Shown here piece after piece: positions 24,206 through 31,502 of a stretch of DNA of 64,000 nt; position 1 is the first letter of the stretch, and every line of letters begins with the position of its first letter. The notes under the pieces are model-generated. The model was given only the letters and a program-made list of their open reading frames with translations, did not search any database and was not told the origin of the DNA. The DNA lies in contig NZ_BNCJ01000010.1 in assembly GCF_014656415.1 (NCBI RefSeq), forward strand, positions 110,341 through 174,340, in the 5' to 3' direction. The DNA comes from Seohaeicola zhoushanensis (GTDB lineage: Bacteria; Pseudomonadota; Alphaproteobacteria; Rhodobacterales; Rhodobacteraceae). The position numbers were made by a program, and so were the translations under genes.

Positions 24206-24826
24206 TCACAGGTCGAAGAAGACCGTTTCGGCCTCGCCCTGAAGCCGGATCTCGAAACGGTAGACCGGCAGGCCGTCGCGTTCAATCCTCTGGGCGATCA
24301 GCGTGGCGCGCCGGTTCTCCCATTCGATGAGGTTCAGCACCGGGTCCTTGGCATTGGCCTCGACCTCGTCGGCAAAATACATCCGCGTGTTCAGCCCGAT
24401 GTTGATGCCGCGTGCCACGATCCAGAGGTTCAGGTGCGGCGCCTGGGTGCCGATGTTGCGGCCACGGGTCTTGCCCGGCTTCACCGTGTCAAAGCCCCAT
24501 TCGCCGGTGGCGAAATCGGTGATCACCCTGCCCCAGCCGCGGAACCCTTCCTCGACCGGCCCGCCGCCTTCGGGATGAGCATAATGCCCCTCCGCATTGG
24601 CCTGCCAGATCTCGAGCATGACGTCCTTGATCGGCGCACCCATGCCGTCGATTACCAGACCTTCGACCCGGATGCGCTCGCCCTTGGCGTTCGGCCCGGC
24701 AATGTCCCAGCCCAGTTCGCGCCGGTATATGTCGAACCCCGCCGCGCCGGGCGCCAGACCGATATGGACATAGGGACCAGCGGTCTGCGAAGCGGATTCC
24801 CGGAGATAATCGAGATGCTTGGCCAT
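24206..24826 (-). CDS. pcaG: Protocatechuate 3,4-dioxygenase alpha subunit
   Basis: The non-metal-binding subunit of the intradiol ring-cleavage enzyme, 206 residues as usual. It starts with LRESASQTAGPYVHIGLAP, continues with the fold-typical LVIDGMGAPIKDVMLEIWQAN and HYAHPEGG, and has FDTVKPGKTRG and APHLNLWIVARGI where the beta subunit carries its iron ligands. It follows pcaH by 3 nt. With the beta subunit it converts protocatechuate to 3-carboxy-cis,cis-muconate. Confidence 0.95.
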   Translation of the reverse strand: MAKHLDYLRESASQTAGPYVHIGLAPGAAGFDIYRRELGWDIAGPNAKGERIRVEGLVIDGMGAPIKDVMLEIWQANAEGHYAHPEGGGPVEEGFRGWGRVITDFATGEWGFDTVKPGKTRGRNIGTQAPHLNLWIVARGINIGLNTRMYFADEVEANAKDPVLNLIEWENRRATLIAQRIERDGLPVYRFEIRLQGEAETVFFDL

Positions 24827-24829
24827 GGC

Positions 24830-25558
24830 TCAGTTTCCTTCCAGGCGGTTTTCGAACAGCGTCGACCGGCGGCCGCGCAGGATGATGTCGAAACGGTAGG
24901 CCACCGTGTCCAGCGGGATCGTCGCCTTGAGGTCGAGCTTGGCGGTCAACTGGTCGATGGCGTCGGCGTCCGGGATAGTCTGCACGATCGGGCAGAGCGG
25001 AATGAACGGGTCGCCCTCGAAATAGCATTGGGTGATCAGCCGCTGAACAAATGCCGTGCCGAAGACCGAGACGTGGATATGCGCGGGCCGCCAGTTGTTG
25101 ACGTAGTTGCGCCAGGGATAGGCTCCCGGCTTGACCGTGCGGAAGTAGAAGTAGCCGTTTTCATCGGTGACCGTGCGCCCGCAGCCGCCAAAGTTCGGGT
25201 CGATCGGCGCGAGATAGGTGTCCTTCTTGTGCCGATAACGCCCACCGGCATTGGCCTGCCAGATCTCGACCAGCGTGTTGGGCACCGGCCGGGCGTTCTC
25301 GTCCAGCACGCGGCCGTGCAGGATGATCCGCTCGCCGATCGGGCTCTGGCCTGCCTTGGCGTAATTCGTCAGCAGGTCGTTGTCGCCCGCATCCACGTCG
25401 TTATGCCCAAAGACCGGCCCGGTGATCTCGGACACCGAATTCTGCAGGCTGATCAGCGAATAGCGCGGCGACCGCGCTACCGAGGTCTTGTAGCCCGGCG
25501 TCAGCGCCGGCGGGTGGATATCCCGGTCGCGCTGGTGGAATTCTCCCGGTTTCATCAT
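24830..25558 (-). CDS. pcaH: Protocatechuate 3,4-dioxygenase beta subunit
   Basis: The Fe(III)-binding catalytic subunit, 242 residues. The four expected ligands are present: Tyr108 ([10 protein letters not shown]), Tyr147 (GAYPWRN), His160 and His162 (RPAHIH). [31 protein letters not shown] and [14 protein letters not shown] are family blocks. Its start overlaps the pcaC stop (ATGATG; stop 25555-25557), giving coupled translation. Confidence 0.96.
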   Translation of the reverse strand: MMKPGEFHQRDRDIHPPALTPGYKTSVARSPRYSLISLQNSVSEITGPVFGHNDVDAGDNDLLTNYAKAGQSPIGERIILHGRVLDENARPVPNTLVEIWQANAGGRYRHKKDTYLAPIDPNFGGCGRTVTDENGYFYFRTVKPGAYPWRNYVNNWRPAHIHVSVFGTAFVQRLITQCYFEGDPFIPLCPIVQTIPDADAIDQLTAKLDLKATIPLDTVAYRFDIILRGRRSTLFENRLEGN

Positions 25559-25938
25559 TTCTTGGCCTCCTCCATCTCGGCATAGGTTGCCTTGGCTAGC
25601 TTGATCGCGTGGTTGGCCTTCGGCACGCCGGCATAGATCGCCACGTGCAGAAAGGCCTGCATCACGTCGTCCTTGGTCGCGCCGGTCTGTGCCGTGGCAC
25701 GGATATGCATCGGGATCTCGTCGAAATTCCCCATCGCGGCGAGCAGAGCCAGCGTCAGCATCGAGCGTTCGCGTCGGCTGATGGTGTCATCGCTCCAGAC
25801 AGTGCCCCAGGCGCCTTCCGTGATCAGCGTCTGGAAGGGAGTGTCGAAGGGCGTGCGGTTCGCCTCGGCGCGGTCCACATGGGCATCGCCCAGCACCGCC
25901 CGGCGCGTGCGCATCCCATCCGCATAGCGGTCTGTCAT
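25555..25938 (-). CDS. pcaC: 4-carboxymuconolactone decarboxylase
   Basis: A 127-residue AhpD-fold enzyme that decarboxylates gamma-carboxymuconolactone to beta-ketoadipate enol-lactone. Recognisable parts are [44 protein letters not shown], the basic/His segment EIPMHIRA and [13 protein letters not shown]. Start ATG 25938 has GGAGG. First gene of the minus-strand pca operon, divergent from pcaQ. pcaB and pcaD are not in this window. Confidence 0.95.
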   Translation of the reverse strand: MTDRYADGMRTRRAVLGDAHVDRAEANRTPFDTPFQTLITEGAWGTVWSDDTISRRERSMLTLALLAAMGNFDEIPMHIRATAQTGATKDDVMQAFLHVAIYAGVPKANHAIKLAKATYAEMEEAKK

Positions 25939-26021
25939 CGTGATCCTCCCTGCAGGTGTTTCCCGAGCACATCCTAACTCATGCTTGAAGGAAACTGATA
26001 TTGATAATTTTCGAAGATTAC

Positions 26022-26027
26022 ATAACC
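26022..26027 (+). promoter_or_regulatory. Possible PcaQ half-site
   Basis: ATAACC occurs in the 97-nt gap between pcaC and pcaQ. The PcaQ site known from Sinorhizobium is ATAACC-N4-GGTTAA; here only the left half is clear and the right half would fall on AGGCAT over the pcaQ start. Weak evidence, supported mainly by position. Confidence 0.3.
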
Positions 26028-26035
26028 TCACAGGC

Positions 26036-26959
26036 ATGGATTGGGATTCCTACCTGCGCCTTCGGCACGTCCGCTGCTTCCTCGAAATTGCCCGTGCCGA
26101 GAGCATCTCGCGCGCGGCCGAACGGCTGAACATCACCCAGCCCGCCGTCTCGCGCACCCTCAAGGAACTCGAGGCCATGCTCGGCACGCCGTTATTCGAC
26201 CGGGTCGGCCGCGGGCTGCGGCTGAACGATGCGGGCCGCGTGTTCCAGAGCCACGCCGCCGCCGCCATGGTCGAACTGCTGCGCGGCCGCGAACGCCTCT
26301 CGCGCGAGAGTGACATCGCCGAGCGCCTGTCCGTCGGCGCGCTGCCCACCGCCGCGACCGATCTGCTGCCCCATGCCGCGCTCGCCTTCCGCGCCGAGGC
26401 GCCGCATGTGAGGCTGCATGTCCTGACCGGGCCGAACTGGCTGCTGTTCAACCAGCTGCGCGACGGCACGCTCGACCTCGTCGTCGGCCGAATGCCCGAG
26501 GGCGAGGCCGGCAAGGGCGTCACCTTCGAACAGCTCTACGTCGAGGACGTCGTGCTGCTCTGCCGTCCGGGCCACCCGATCCTCTCGGCCGACCGGCCCG
26601 AGCGGCAAATCACCGACCATCTTCTGCTGACGCCGCCCCGTGGGGCGGTGATCTCGGCCACGGTCTCGCGCTACCTCGCCAGCATCGGCCTGCCCGAGAT
26701 GCGCGGTGCCATCGAGACCGTCTCGCTCCAGGTCGGCCGCAAGATCGTACAAAGCTCGGACGCGCTCTGGTTCATCTCGCGCGGCGTGGTTGCCGAGGAA
26801 CTGCGCCTCGGCACGCTGGCCTCGGTCAACCTCGCCTCGCCCCTGCTGGCCGGGCCGGTGGGAATCAGCGTCTCGCGCTCGGCCCCTCTGAGCGTCGCCC
26901 GCAGCCTGTTTGCCAATTGCCTGCGGCGTGCAGCCGATGGCGTACTCGAGACAACTTGA
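26036..26959 (+). CDS. pcaQ: LysR-family activator of the pca operon
   Basis: A 307-residue LysR regulator divergent from pcaCHG. The N-terminal HTH is LRHVRCFLEIARAESISRAAERLNITQPAVSRTLKELEA in short blocks, followed by LGTPLFDR. The effector domain (about 90-300) contains LSVGALPTAATDLLP, LDLVVGRMPEG and LLLTPPRGAVI, and matches PcaQ/GbpR-type proteins. The position opposite pcaC and this similarity support PcaQ, which activates pca genes in response to beta-carboxymuconate-type intermediates. ATG 26036 is chosen because the HTH begins a few residues later; longer starts have no family support. Confidence 0.85.
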   Translation: MDWDSYLRLRHVRCFLEIARAESISRAAERLNITQPAVSRTLKELEAMLGTPLFDRVGRGLRLNDAGRVFQSHAAAAMVELLRGRERLSRESDIAERLSVGALPTAATDLLPHAALAFRAEAPHVRLHVLTGPNWLLFNQLRDGTLDLVVGRMPEGEAGKGVTFEQLYVEDVVLLCRPGHPILSADRPERQITDHLLLTPPRGAVISATVSRYLASIGLPEMRGAIETVSLQVGRKIVQSSDALWFISRGVVAEELRLGTLASVNLASPLLAGPVGISVSRSAPLSVARSLFANCLRRAADGVLETT

Positions 26960-26986
26960 GCTGTAGATATGGAAAAGACGCGAAAC

Positions 26987-27072
26987 TGGTACGGGCGGTC
27001 GGACTCGAACCGACATATCCTTCCGGACGGCGGATTTTGAATCCGCTGCGTCTACCATTCCGCCACGCCCGC
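26987..27072 (-). tRNA. tRNA-Leu (anticodon CAA)
   Basis: The minus-strand sequence folds as a class II tRNA of 86 nt including an encoded CCA (26987-26989). The acceptor stem GCGGGCG pairs with CGCCCGT (one G-U). The anticodon stem GCGGA/TCCGC encloses loop TTCAAAA, giving anticodon CAA. A long variable arm (CCGTCCGGAAGGATATG region) and the T-arm GTTCGAGTC complete it. It decodes UUG. Nothing suggests that it serves as an integration site here. Confidence 0.93.
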
Positions 27073-27219
27073 AGCGCCTTGACGTCTAGCGCGCCGCGCG
27101 ACGCTCGGCAAGACGGGGAAGACGGCTTTTGCGCCCCTGCGCGCACCCGCCCGGTTGACCCGGCAGGGAACCCGTGATTTGCCGGTGCCAACATTGAAAT
27201 CCCGCCACGGACCCCTCGA

Positions 27220-27798
27220 ATGCTGCGACCGCTCTACGACTGGACGATGCGCCTGGCCGACCATCCGCGCGCGATGTGGGCCCTGGCGGCCGTAGCGTTC
27301 GCCGAAAGCTCGTTCTTCCCGATTCCACCCGATGTGCTGATGATCCCGATGATCCTCGCGCGCCCCTCGCGCGCCTGGGCCATTGCCGGGGTGGCGTTGA
27401 TCGCCTCGGTGCTGGGCGGGATGCTCGGTTATGCCATCGGCGCGCTGGCCTTCGAGGGCATCGGCCAGCCGATCCTCGCCGCCTTCGGCAAGACCGCCGA
27501 GATGGAAGCCTTCAACGCCCGCTTCAACGACTATGGCGTCTGGGCGGTTCTGATCGCGGGGGTGACGCCCTTCCCCTACAAGGTCATCACGATCATGTCC
27601 GGCTGGACCTCGCTGCCGCTGCTGCCCTTCGTGCTCAGCTCCATCGTCGCGCGCGCGCTGCGTTTCTTCGTGGTGGCCGGGCTGCTCTGGAAATTCGGCG
27701 CACCGGTTCGTGATTTCATTGAACGGCGTCTGGGCCTTATGTTCACCCTGTTTGTCCTGATCCTCCTGGGCGGCTTTGCCGCGGTGAAATACCTATGA
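27220..27798 (+). CDS. YqaA-like VTT/DedA-family membrane protein
   Basis: A 192-residue inner-membrane protein with four to five hydrophobic segments. Family blocks are FAESSFFPIPPDVLMIPMIL, GGMLGYAIGALAFEGIG, and GVTPFPYKVITIMSGW, the re-entrant loops of the VTT domain implicated in lipid flipping or membrane homeostasis. It overlaps the start of dsbB (ATGA, 27795-27798), so both are translated together. Exact role unknown. Confidence 0.82.
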   Translation: MLRPLYDWTMRLADHPRAMWALAAVAFAESSFFPIPPDVLMIPMILARPSRAWAIAGVALIASVLGGMLGYAIGALAFEGIGQPILAAFGKTAEMEAFNARFNDYGVWAVLIAGVTPFPYKVITIMSGWTSLPLLPFVLSSIVARALRFFVVAGLLWKFGAPVRDFIERRLGLMFTLFVLILLGGFAAVKYL

Positions 27799-28256
27799 CC
27801 CGACTTCGCCTGATCCTGCTCGCCGCCGGCGGGTCCGCTGCGCTTCTGCTCGGTGCCTTCACCTTCCAGTATTTCGGCTACCCGCCCTGCAAGCTCTGCC
27901 TCTGGCAACGCTGGCCCCATGCGGTCGCGATCCTGCTTGGTCTGCTCGCCGTTGCCTTCCCCGGCATCGCCCCCATCGCCCTGCTCGGCGCCATCGCCGC
28001 GCTGACCACAGGTGGCATCGGCGTCTATCACACCGGGGTCGAGCGCGGCTGGTGGGAAGGCCCCAACACCTGCACCTCCGGTTCGATCGGCGGGCTCAGC
28101 TCCAGCGAACTGCTCGACAAGATCATGAACGCCCCGCTGATCCGCTGCGACGATGTCGCCTGGCAGTTGATGGGCCTCTCGATGGCCAGCTGGAATGCGC
28201 TGATCTCTTTCGGTCTTGCTGCCATCTGGGTCGTGGCCTGGCGCGCCCGCGCCTGA
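27795..28256 (+). CDS. dsbB: Disulfide bond formation protein B
   Basis: A 153-residue inner-membrane quinone reductase that reoxidises DsbA. Four hydrophobic helices are visible. The first redox pair is Cys32/Cys35 (PPCKLCLWQRWPH) and the second is Cys93 and Cys118 (GPNTCTSG, LIRCDDV). The arginine after the first pair (WQRW) matches the quinone-binding residue in DsbB. Coupled to the preceding VTT-protein gene by a 4-nt overlap. Confidence 0.88.
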   Translation: MTRLRLILLAAGGSAALLLGAFTFQYFGYPPCKLCLWQRWPHAVAILLGLLAVAFPGIAPIALLGAIAALTTGGIGVYHTGVERGWWEGPNTCTSGSIGGLSSSELLDKIMNAPLIRCDDVAWQLMGLSMASWNALISFGLAAIWVVAWRARA

Positions 28257-28273
28257 GGCCCGCCTCAGAGCAA

Positions 28274-28292
28274 ATGTAAAAAACTTTTACAT
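28274..28292. promoter_or_regulatory. Twin operator, left copy
   Basis: ATGTAAAAAACTTTTACAT is a 19-bp perfect inverted repeat (arms of 8 bp, 3-nt centre), 17 nt after the dsbB stop. Together with the copy at 28332-28350 it fits the shared pattern ATGTRAA-N5-TTYACAT. I do not recognise the regulator. Confidence 0.65.
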
Positions 28293-28331
28293 CGCCCCTT
28301 GCAATGGCGCGGACAGTCGCCATCTTCGGTA

Positions 28332-28350
28332 ATGTGAAGCGCATTCACAT
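28332..28350. promoter_or_regulatory. Twin operator, right copy
   Basis: ATGTGAAGCGCATTCACAT is a 19-bp inverted repeat with perfect 7-bp arms, 28 nt before the DUF2852 start codon. Its centre is 58 bp from the centre of the left copy. A TTGCAA lies between the copies, so both could flank or cover the promoter of the DUF2852 gene. Confidence 0.65.
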
Positions 28351-28378
28351 ACAGTTCCAACACCGGAGAGACCCGACA

Positions 28379-28813
28379 ATGTCAACGATGACGACTGATC
28401 TGCCCTCCCCGTCCCCCGGCGGGTGGTTCTCCAAGGCCGAGGCCTGGCTCGACAGCCGGGGCAAGGGCGCCTGGATCGCCGCTATGGTTCTGGGCTTCAT
28501 CTTCTTCTGGCCGGTCGGCCTGGCCCTGCTGGCCTACATGATCTGGAGCAAACGCATGTTCAACAAATCCTGCCGCCACCGCAACGGCTTTGGTTCGCAT
28601 CATTGGAGCCGTGGCCTGCACACCCCGACCGGCAATAGCGCCTTCGACGCCTACAAGGCCGACACGCTGCGCCGTCTCGAGGAAGAACAGCGCGATTTCC
28701 AGGCCTTCCTGGAACGGCTCCGCGAAGCCAAGGACAAGGCAGAGTTCGACCAGTTCATCGACGACCGCGCCCGCCGCGCCGCACAGGGCGAGGCAGACAA
28801 CTCGGCCGCCTGA
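28379..28813 (+). CDS. DUF2852 membrane protein
   Basis: A 144-residue protein with one strong membrane helix (GAWIAAMVLGFIFFWPVGLALLAYMIW, residues about 30-56) followed by a His/Arg-rich linker (CRHRNGFGSHHW). A helical, charged C-terminal half has heptad character (TLRRLEEEQRDFQAFLERL). This layout is that of DUF2852 proteins of Rhodobacterales and Rhizobiales, function unknown. SD GGAGAG precedes ATG 28379. The twin palindromes in front indicate specific transcriptional control. Confidence 0.85.
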   Translation: MSTMTTDLPSPSPGGWFSKAEAWLDSRGKGAWIAAMVLGFIFFWPVGLALLAYMIWSKRMFNKSCRHRNGFGSHHWSRGLHTPTGNSAFDAYKADTLRRLEEEQRDFQAFLERLREAKDKAEFDQFIDDRARRAAQGEADNSAA

Positions 28814-28876
28814 GAGAAGTCACCGGCCGGCCCCTCTCCAGGGGGCCGGTCTTCCCCTTTGCCGGAGACCGCCCGC

Positions 28877-29326
28877 ATGTATGCCGACTATCACACGGCC
28901 CTGCCCGACCCCGAACGGCAGCCGCAGTTCTACCGTGACGTGCCCGTCAAACGGCTTGTAGCCTGGGTTGCCGACAGCGCGGTGATCCTGGCACTTTGCG
29001 TCCTGGCGGTGCTGATGACGGCCTTTGTCGGCCTGCTGATCTGGCCGCTGCTCTACCTTGGCATCGGCTTTGCCTACCGCGCCGCGACCCTCGCGGCGGG
29101 CTCCGCCACGCTGGGTATGCGCCTCGCCGGAATCGAGCTGCGCCGCGCCGACGGTGGACGTTTCGACGGCACCCATGCCCTGTTGCACACCGGCTTCTAT
29201 TCCTTCTGCCTGAGCCTGCCGATCCTGCAGATCATCTCGGTCGTGCTGATGGCAACAAGCACGCGCGGTCAGGGCCTGCCCGACCTGGCGCTGGGGACCG
29301 TCGCGCTCAACCGCAGGGCCGCATAA
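28877..29326 (+). CDS. RDD-family membrane protein
   Basis: A 149-residue protein with three hydrophobic segments. The RDD pattern is seen as [16 protein letters not shown] (Arg then Asp in helix 1) and the loop [18 protein letters not shown] before helix 3. The family is thought to include ion exchangers, but function is usually unknown. ATG 28877 with GGAG upstream; an in-frame TTG further upstream is less likely. Co-directional with the DUF2852 gene, 63 nt away. Confidence 0.82.
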   Translation: MYADYHTALPDPERQPQFYRDVPVKRLVAWVADSAVILALCVLAVLMTAFVGLLIWPLLYLGIGFAYRAATLAAGSATLGMRLAGIELRRADGGRFDGTHALLHTGFYSFCLSLPILQIISVVLMATSTRGQGLPDLALGTVALNRRAA

Positions 29327-29400
29327 TCCCCCCGAATAGTGACTTGCGCGGCGGCTTTGGCGATTGTTATCATCGCTCAAAGCTGCTTCAAGACTCGTTC

Positions 29401-30222
29401 ATGCGCCATACTTTGCCAATCGCTCCGCAGTTCTACGTGACTGCTCCGCAACCATGCCCGTATCTCGACGGTCGCATGGAACGGAAGCTGTTCACCGCGC
29501 TGCAGGGCGAAAACGCAGACAAACTGAACAACGCACTTTCGCGCCAGGGCTTCCGCCGGTCACAGAACGTGCTCTACCGCCCCTCCTGCGCCGAATGCTC
29601 GGCCTGCCTCTCGGCTCGGATCGACGTTGACCGCTTCCGGCCCACCCGCAGCCAGAAGCGGATTGCCAAGCGCAACTCCGGGCTGACCCGCAAGGCGAAT
29701 TCGCCCTGGGCCACCGAAGAGCAATACGAGCTGTTCCGCCGCTACCTCGACGCCCGCCACGCCGATGGCGGCATGGCCGACATGGATGTCTTCGAATTCG
29801 CCGCGATGATCGAGGAAACGCCGATCCGCAGCCGGGTGATCGAATATACCGACGCCGAGCGCCGCCTGACCGCGGTCAGCCTGACCGACGTGCTCGAGGA
29901 CGGCCTCAGCATGGTCTATTCCTTCTACACCCCGGACCAGCCGCAGGCGAGCCTGGGCACGCACATGATCCTCGACCATATCGAGATCGCCCGCGAGGCG
30001 GGGCTGCCCTATGTCTACCTCGGCTACTGGGTGCCCGGCAGCCAGAAGATGGGCTACAAGTCCCGTTTCTCGGGGCTGGAGATCTACACCGGCGGCAAGT
30101 GGCAGGTCATGACCGATCCCGAGAGCTATTCCTCGACCCTGCACCCGCTCTCGACCGACCCGATCGCCGAACAGGTCGCCAACATCAGTCTCCCTGATCG
30201 CCGTCCCGCGCCGGGCATCTGA
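29401..30222 (+). CDS. bpt: N-end-rule aminoacyl-tRNA protein transferase (arginyl/leucyltransferase, Bpt/Ate family)
   Basis: A 273-residue enzyme that transfers an amino acid, in bacterial Bpt leucine, from tRNA to proteins with N-terminal Asp or Glu, marking them for ClpS/ClpAP. Diagnostic parts are the Cys cluster near the N terminus ([24 protein letters not shown]), [31 protein letters not shown], and [21 protein letters not shown] 29401 is the first good start; the upstream frame is unsupported. Leucyl versus arginyl specificity is inferred from the bacterial clade. Confidence 0.9.
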   Translation: MRHTLPIAPQFYVTAPQPCPYLDGRMERKLFTALQGENADKLNNALSRQGFRRSQNVLYRPSCAECSACLSARIDVDRFRPTRSQKRIAKRNSGLTRKANSPWATEEQYELFRRYLDARHADGGMADMDVFEFAAMIEETPIRSRVIEYTDAERRLTAVSLTDVLEDGLSMVYSFYTPDQPQASLGTHMILDHIEIAREAGLPYVYLGYWVPGSQKMGYKSRFSGLEIYTGGKWQVMTDPESYSSTLHPLSTDPIAEQVANISLPDRRPAPGI

Positions 30223-30226
30223 TACA

Positions 30227-30622
30227 GTGCAATCGCTCTTCGCCGTGACCCTCATGGTGCCCGACTATGACGCGGCGCTAGATCTCTACGTGGGCGCCCT
30301 GGGCTTTACGCTGCTTCAGGATATCGCCCTTGGCGAGGGCAAGCGCTGGGTCCGCGTGGCGCCCCCCGGAGGCAATGGCGCTTCGCTGCTGATCGCCCGT
30401 GCCGCGGATGACGCCCAGGCCGCCGCCATCGGGAGGCAGACCGGCGGCCGCGTAGGCTTCTTCCTCGAAAAGGATGACTTCCAGCGCGACCACGCCGCGA
30501 TGCTGGCGCGCAGCGTGACCTTCGAGGAACCACCCAGACATGAGCCCTACGGCACCGTCGCCGTCTGGCGCGATCCCTTCGGCAACCGCTGGGACCTGAT
30601 CGAGTTCGCCGCTACTGCGTGA
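30227..30622 (+). CDS. VOC-superfamily (glyoxalase/bleomycin resistance-like) protein
   Basis: A 131-residue single-domain vicinal-oxygen-chelate protein. The betaalphabetabetabeta pattern is visible from AVTLMVPDYDAALDLYVGALGF to the C-terminal AVWRDPFGNRWDLIEF. GTG 30227 starts 4 nt after the aminoacyltransferase gene, so it is probably co-translated. Its end overlaps the convergent SRPBCC gene by 11 nt. Substrate unknown. Confidence 0.83.
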   Translation: MQSLFAVTLMVPDYDAALDLYVGALGFTLLQDIALGEGKRWVRVAPPGGNGASLLIARAADDAQAAAIGRQTGGRVGFFLEKDDFQRDHAAMLARSVTFEEPPRHEPYGTVAVWRDPFGNRWDLIEFAATA

Positions 30623-31079
30623 GGCTTGCGGCCAGCCGGGCCAGTTGGTCGATCACCGTGCCCCAGCCATCGTGAAAACCGAGGTCGTCGTGTTTGGCGC
30701 GCTCCTCCGGCGAGCGATGCAACGCCTGAGCCACGTAGCGCGTGCCGCCGTCCTCGTCGGTCATCGTGACGACAGAGGTCATCGCCAACCAGGGCTCCAG
30801 CGGCTGCCAACCCTCCTTCAGCACCGTGGTGAAAACCAGCCGTTCCATCGGCTCGATATGGAGGAAGCAACCTTCGACATGCGGCTGGAATTCCCCCTGC
30901 CCCTCGCGCATCTGCGTCTCGAACCCGCCGCCGGGCCGCAGCTCCATCTTCACCACCTTGCATTCCAACGGCTCGGGCAGCCACCACTTCGCGAAATGCG
31001 CCGGGTCCGACCAGGCAGACCAAACAACCGCGCGCGGCGCGCGGATCAGGCGGGAAATCGTCAACGTGCTGTCGGTCAT
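30612..31079 (-). CDS. SRPBCC/AHSA1-domain protein
   Basis: A 155-residue protein of the activator-of-Hsp90 homologue 1 type: ISRLIRAPRAVVWSAWSDPAHFAKWWLPE (in blocks), then MELRPGGGFETQM, RLVFTTVLKEGWQP and the C-terminal FHDGWGTVIDQLARLA. Such proteins bind hydrophobic ligands. It starts 1 nt after the stop of the ArsR gene (TGA-C-ATG), the common ArsR-SRPBCC pair in which the regulator controls its partner. Start ATG 31079. Confidence 0.87.
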   Translation of the reverse strand: MTDSTLTISRLIRAPRAVVWSAWSDPAHFAKWWLPEPLECKVVKMELRPGGGFETQMREGQGEFQPHVEGCFLHIEPMERLVFTTVLKEGWQPLEPWLAMTSVVTMTDEDGGTRYVAQALHRSPEERAKHDDLGFHDGWGTVIDQLARLAASLTQ

Positions 31080-31080
31080 G

Positions 31081-31404
31081 TCAGGTCTTTCGGGCAAGGG
31101 TTTCGGCATAGGCGGTCAGTCGGTCGGTGCGCCCTTCCCATACGGCGCGCTGTTGCGACAGCCAATCTTCGGCCTGGGCGAGCCGTTCGGGGTTGATCCG
31201 GCAGATCCTCGACCGGCCGGCCTTTTCGGTTCCGATCAGCCCGCTAGCCTCAAGCACGCGCAAATGCTTGAGGATGGCCGGTAGGGTCATCCCGAAGGGC
31301 GCGGCAAGATCCTTCACTGCCGCCGGCCCCTTTATCAGCCGCGCGATGACGGCGCGGCGGGTGGGATCGGCCAGAGCGTGGAAGGCGGAATCAAGGTTTA
31401 CCAT
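31081..31404 (-). CDS. ArsR-family transcriptional regulator
   Basis: A 107-residue winged-helix repressor: DSAFHALADPTRRAVIARL, KDLAAPFGMTLPAILKHLRVLEASGLI and the wing GRSRICRINPERLAQAEDWL. No metal-binding CxC is present, so it belongs to the non-metal subgroup that accompanies AHSA1 proteins. ATG 31404 is used; ATG 31416 is also possible. The start codon lies inside the palindromic operator region 31400-31437, suggesting autorepression. Confidence 0.88.
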   Translation of the reverse strand: MVNLDSAFHALADPTRRAVIARLIKGPAAVKDLAAPFGMTLPAILKHLRVLEASGLIGTEKAGRSRICRINPERLAQAEDWLSQQRAVWEGRTDRLTAYAETLARKT

Positions 31405-31437
31405 ATGGTTCACCATATAACCAGTAAACCAATTGGT
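31400..31437. promoter_or_regulatory. ArsR operator region with two palindromes
   Basis: ACCATATGGT (31400-31409) and ACCAATTGGT (31428-31437) are perfect 10-bp palindromes, with a further half, ACCATAT, at 31413. They share the arms ACCA/TGGT and centres 28 bp apart. They cover the start codon and the upstream leader of the ArsR gene, as expected for a self-regulating repressor. Confidence 0.55.
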
Positions 31438-31450
31438 AAAGTAACTGCAC

Positions 31451-31483
31451 AAAAGAAAGGGCCGACGCTCATGGCGCCAGCCC
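31451..31483 (-). terminator. Rho-independent terminator of the TRAP operon
   Basis: On the minus strand, 31483-31474 and 31468-31459 form a 10-bp stem (two G-U pairs) with loop CATGA, followed by TTTCTTTT. It lies 20 nt after the stop of the large TRAP permease gene. Confidence 0.8.
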
Positions 31484-31502
31484 CCCCGTTGCGTTGCTGC
31501 GA

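Noticed and set aside
26022..26037. Complete PcaQ palindrome
   Set aside because: Only the left half ATAACC is present; the right half does not match GGTTAA, so it is listed only as a weak half-site.
26987..27072. tRNA-Leu as an integration site
   Set aside because: No integrase, no repeated 3' tRNA fragment and no compositional change next to it.
28274..28292. TyrR/PhhR box (TGTAAA-N6-TTTACA)
   Set aside because: The spacer between TGTAAA and TTTACA is 5 nt here, and no aromatic amino acid genes are nearby.
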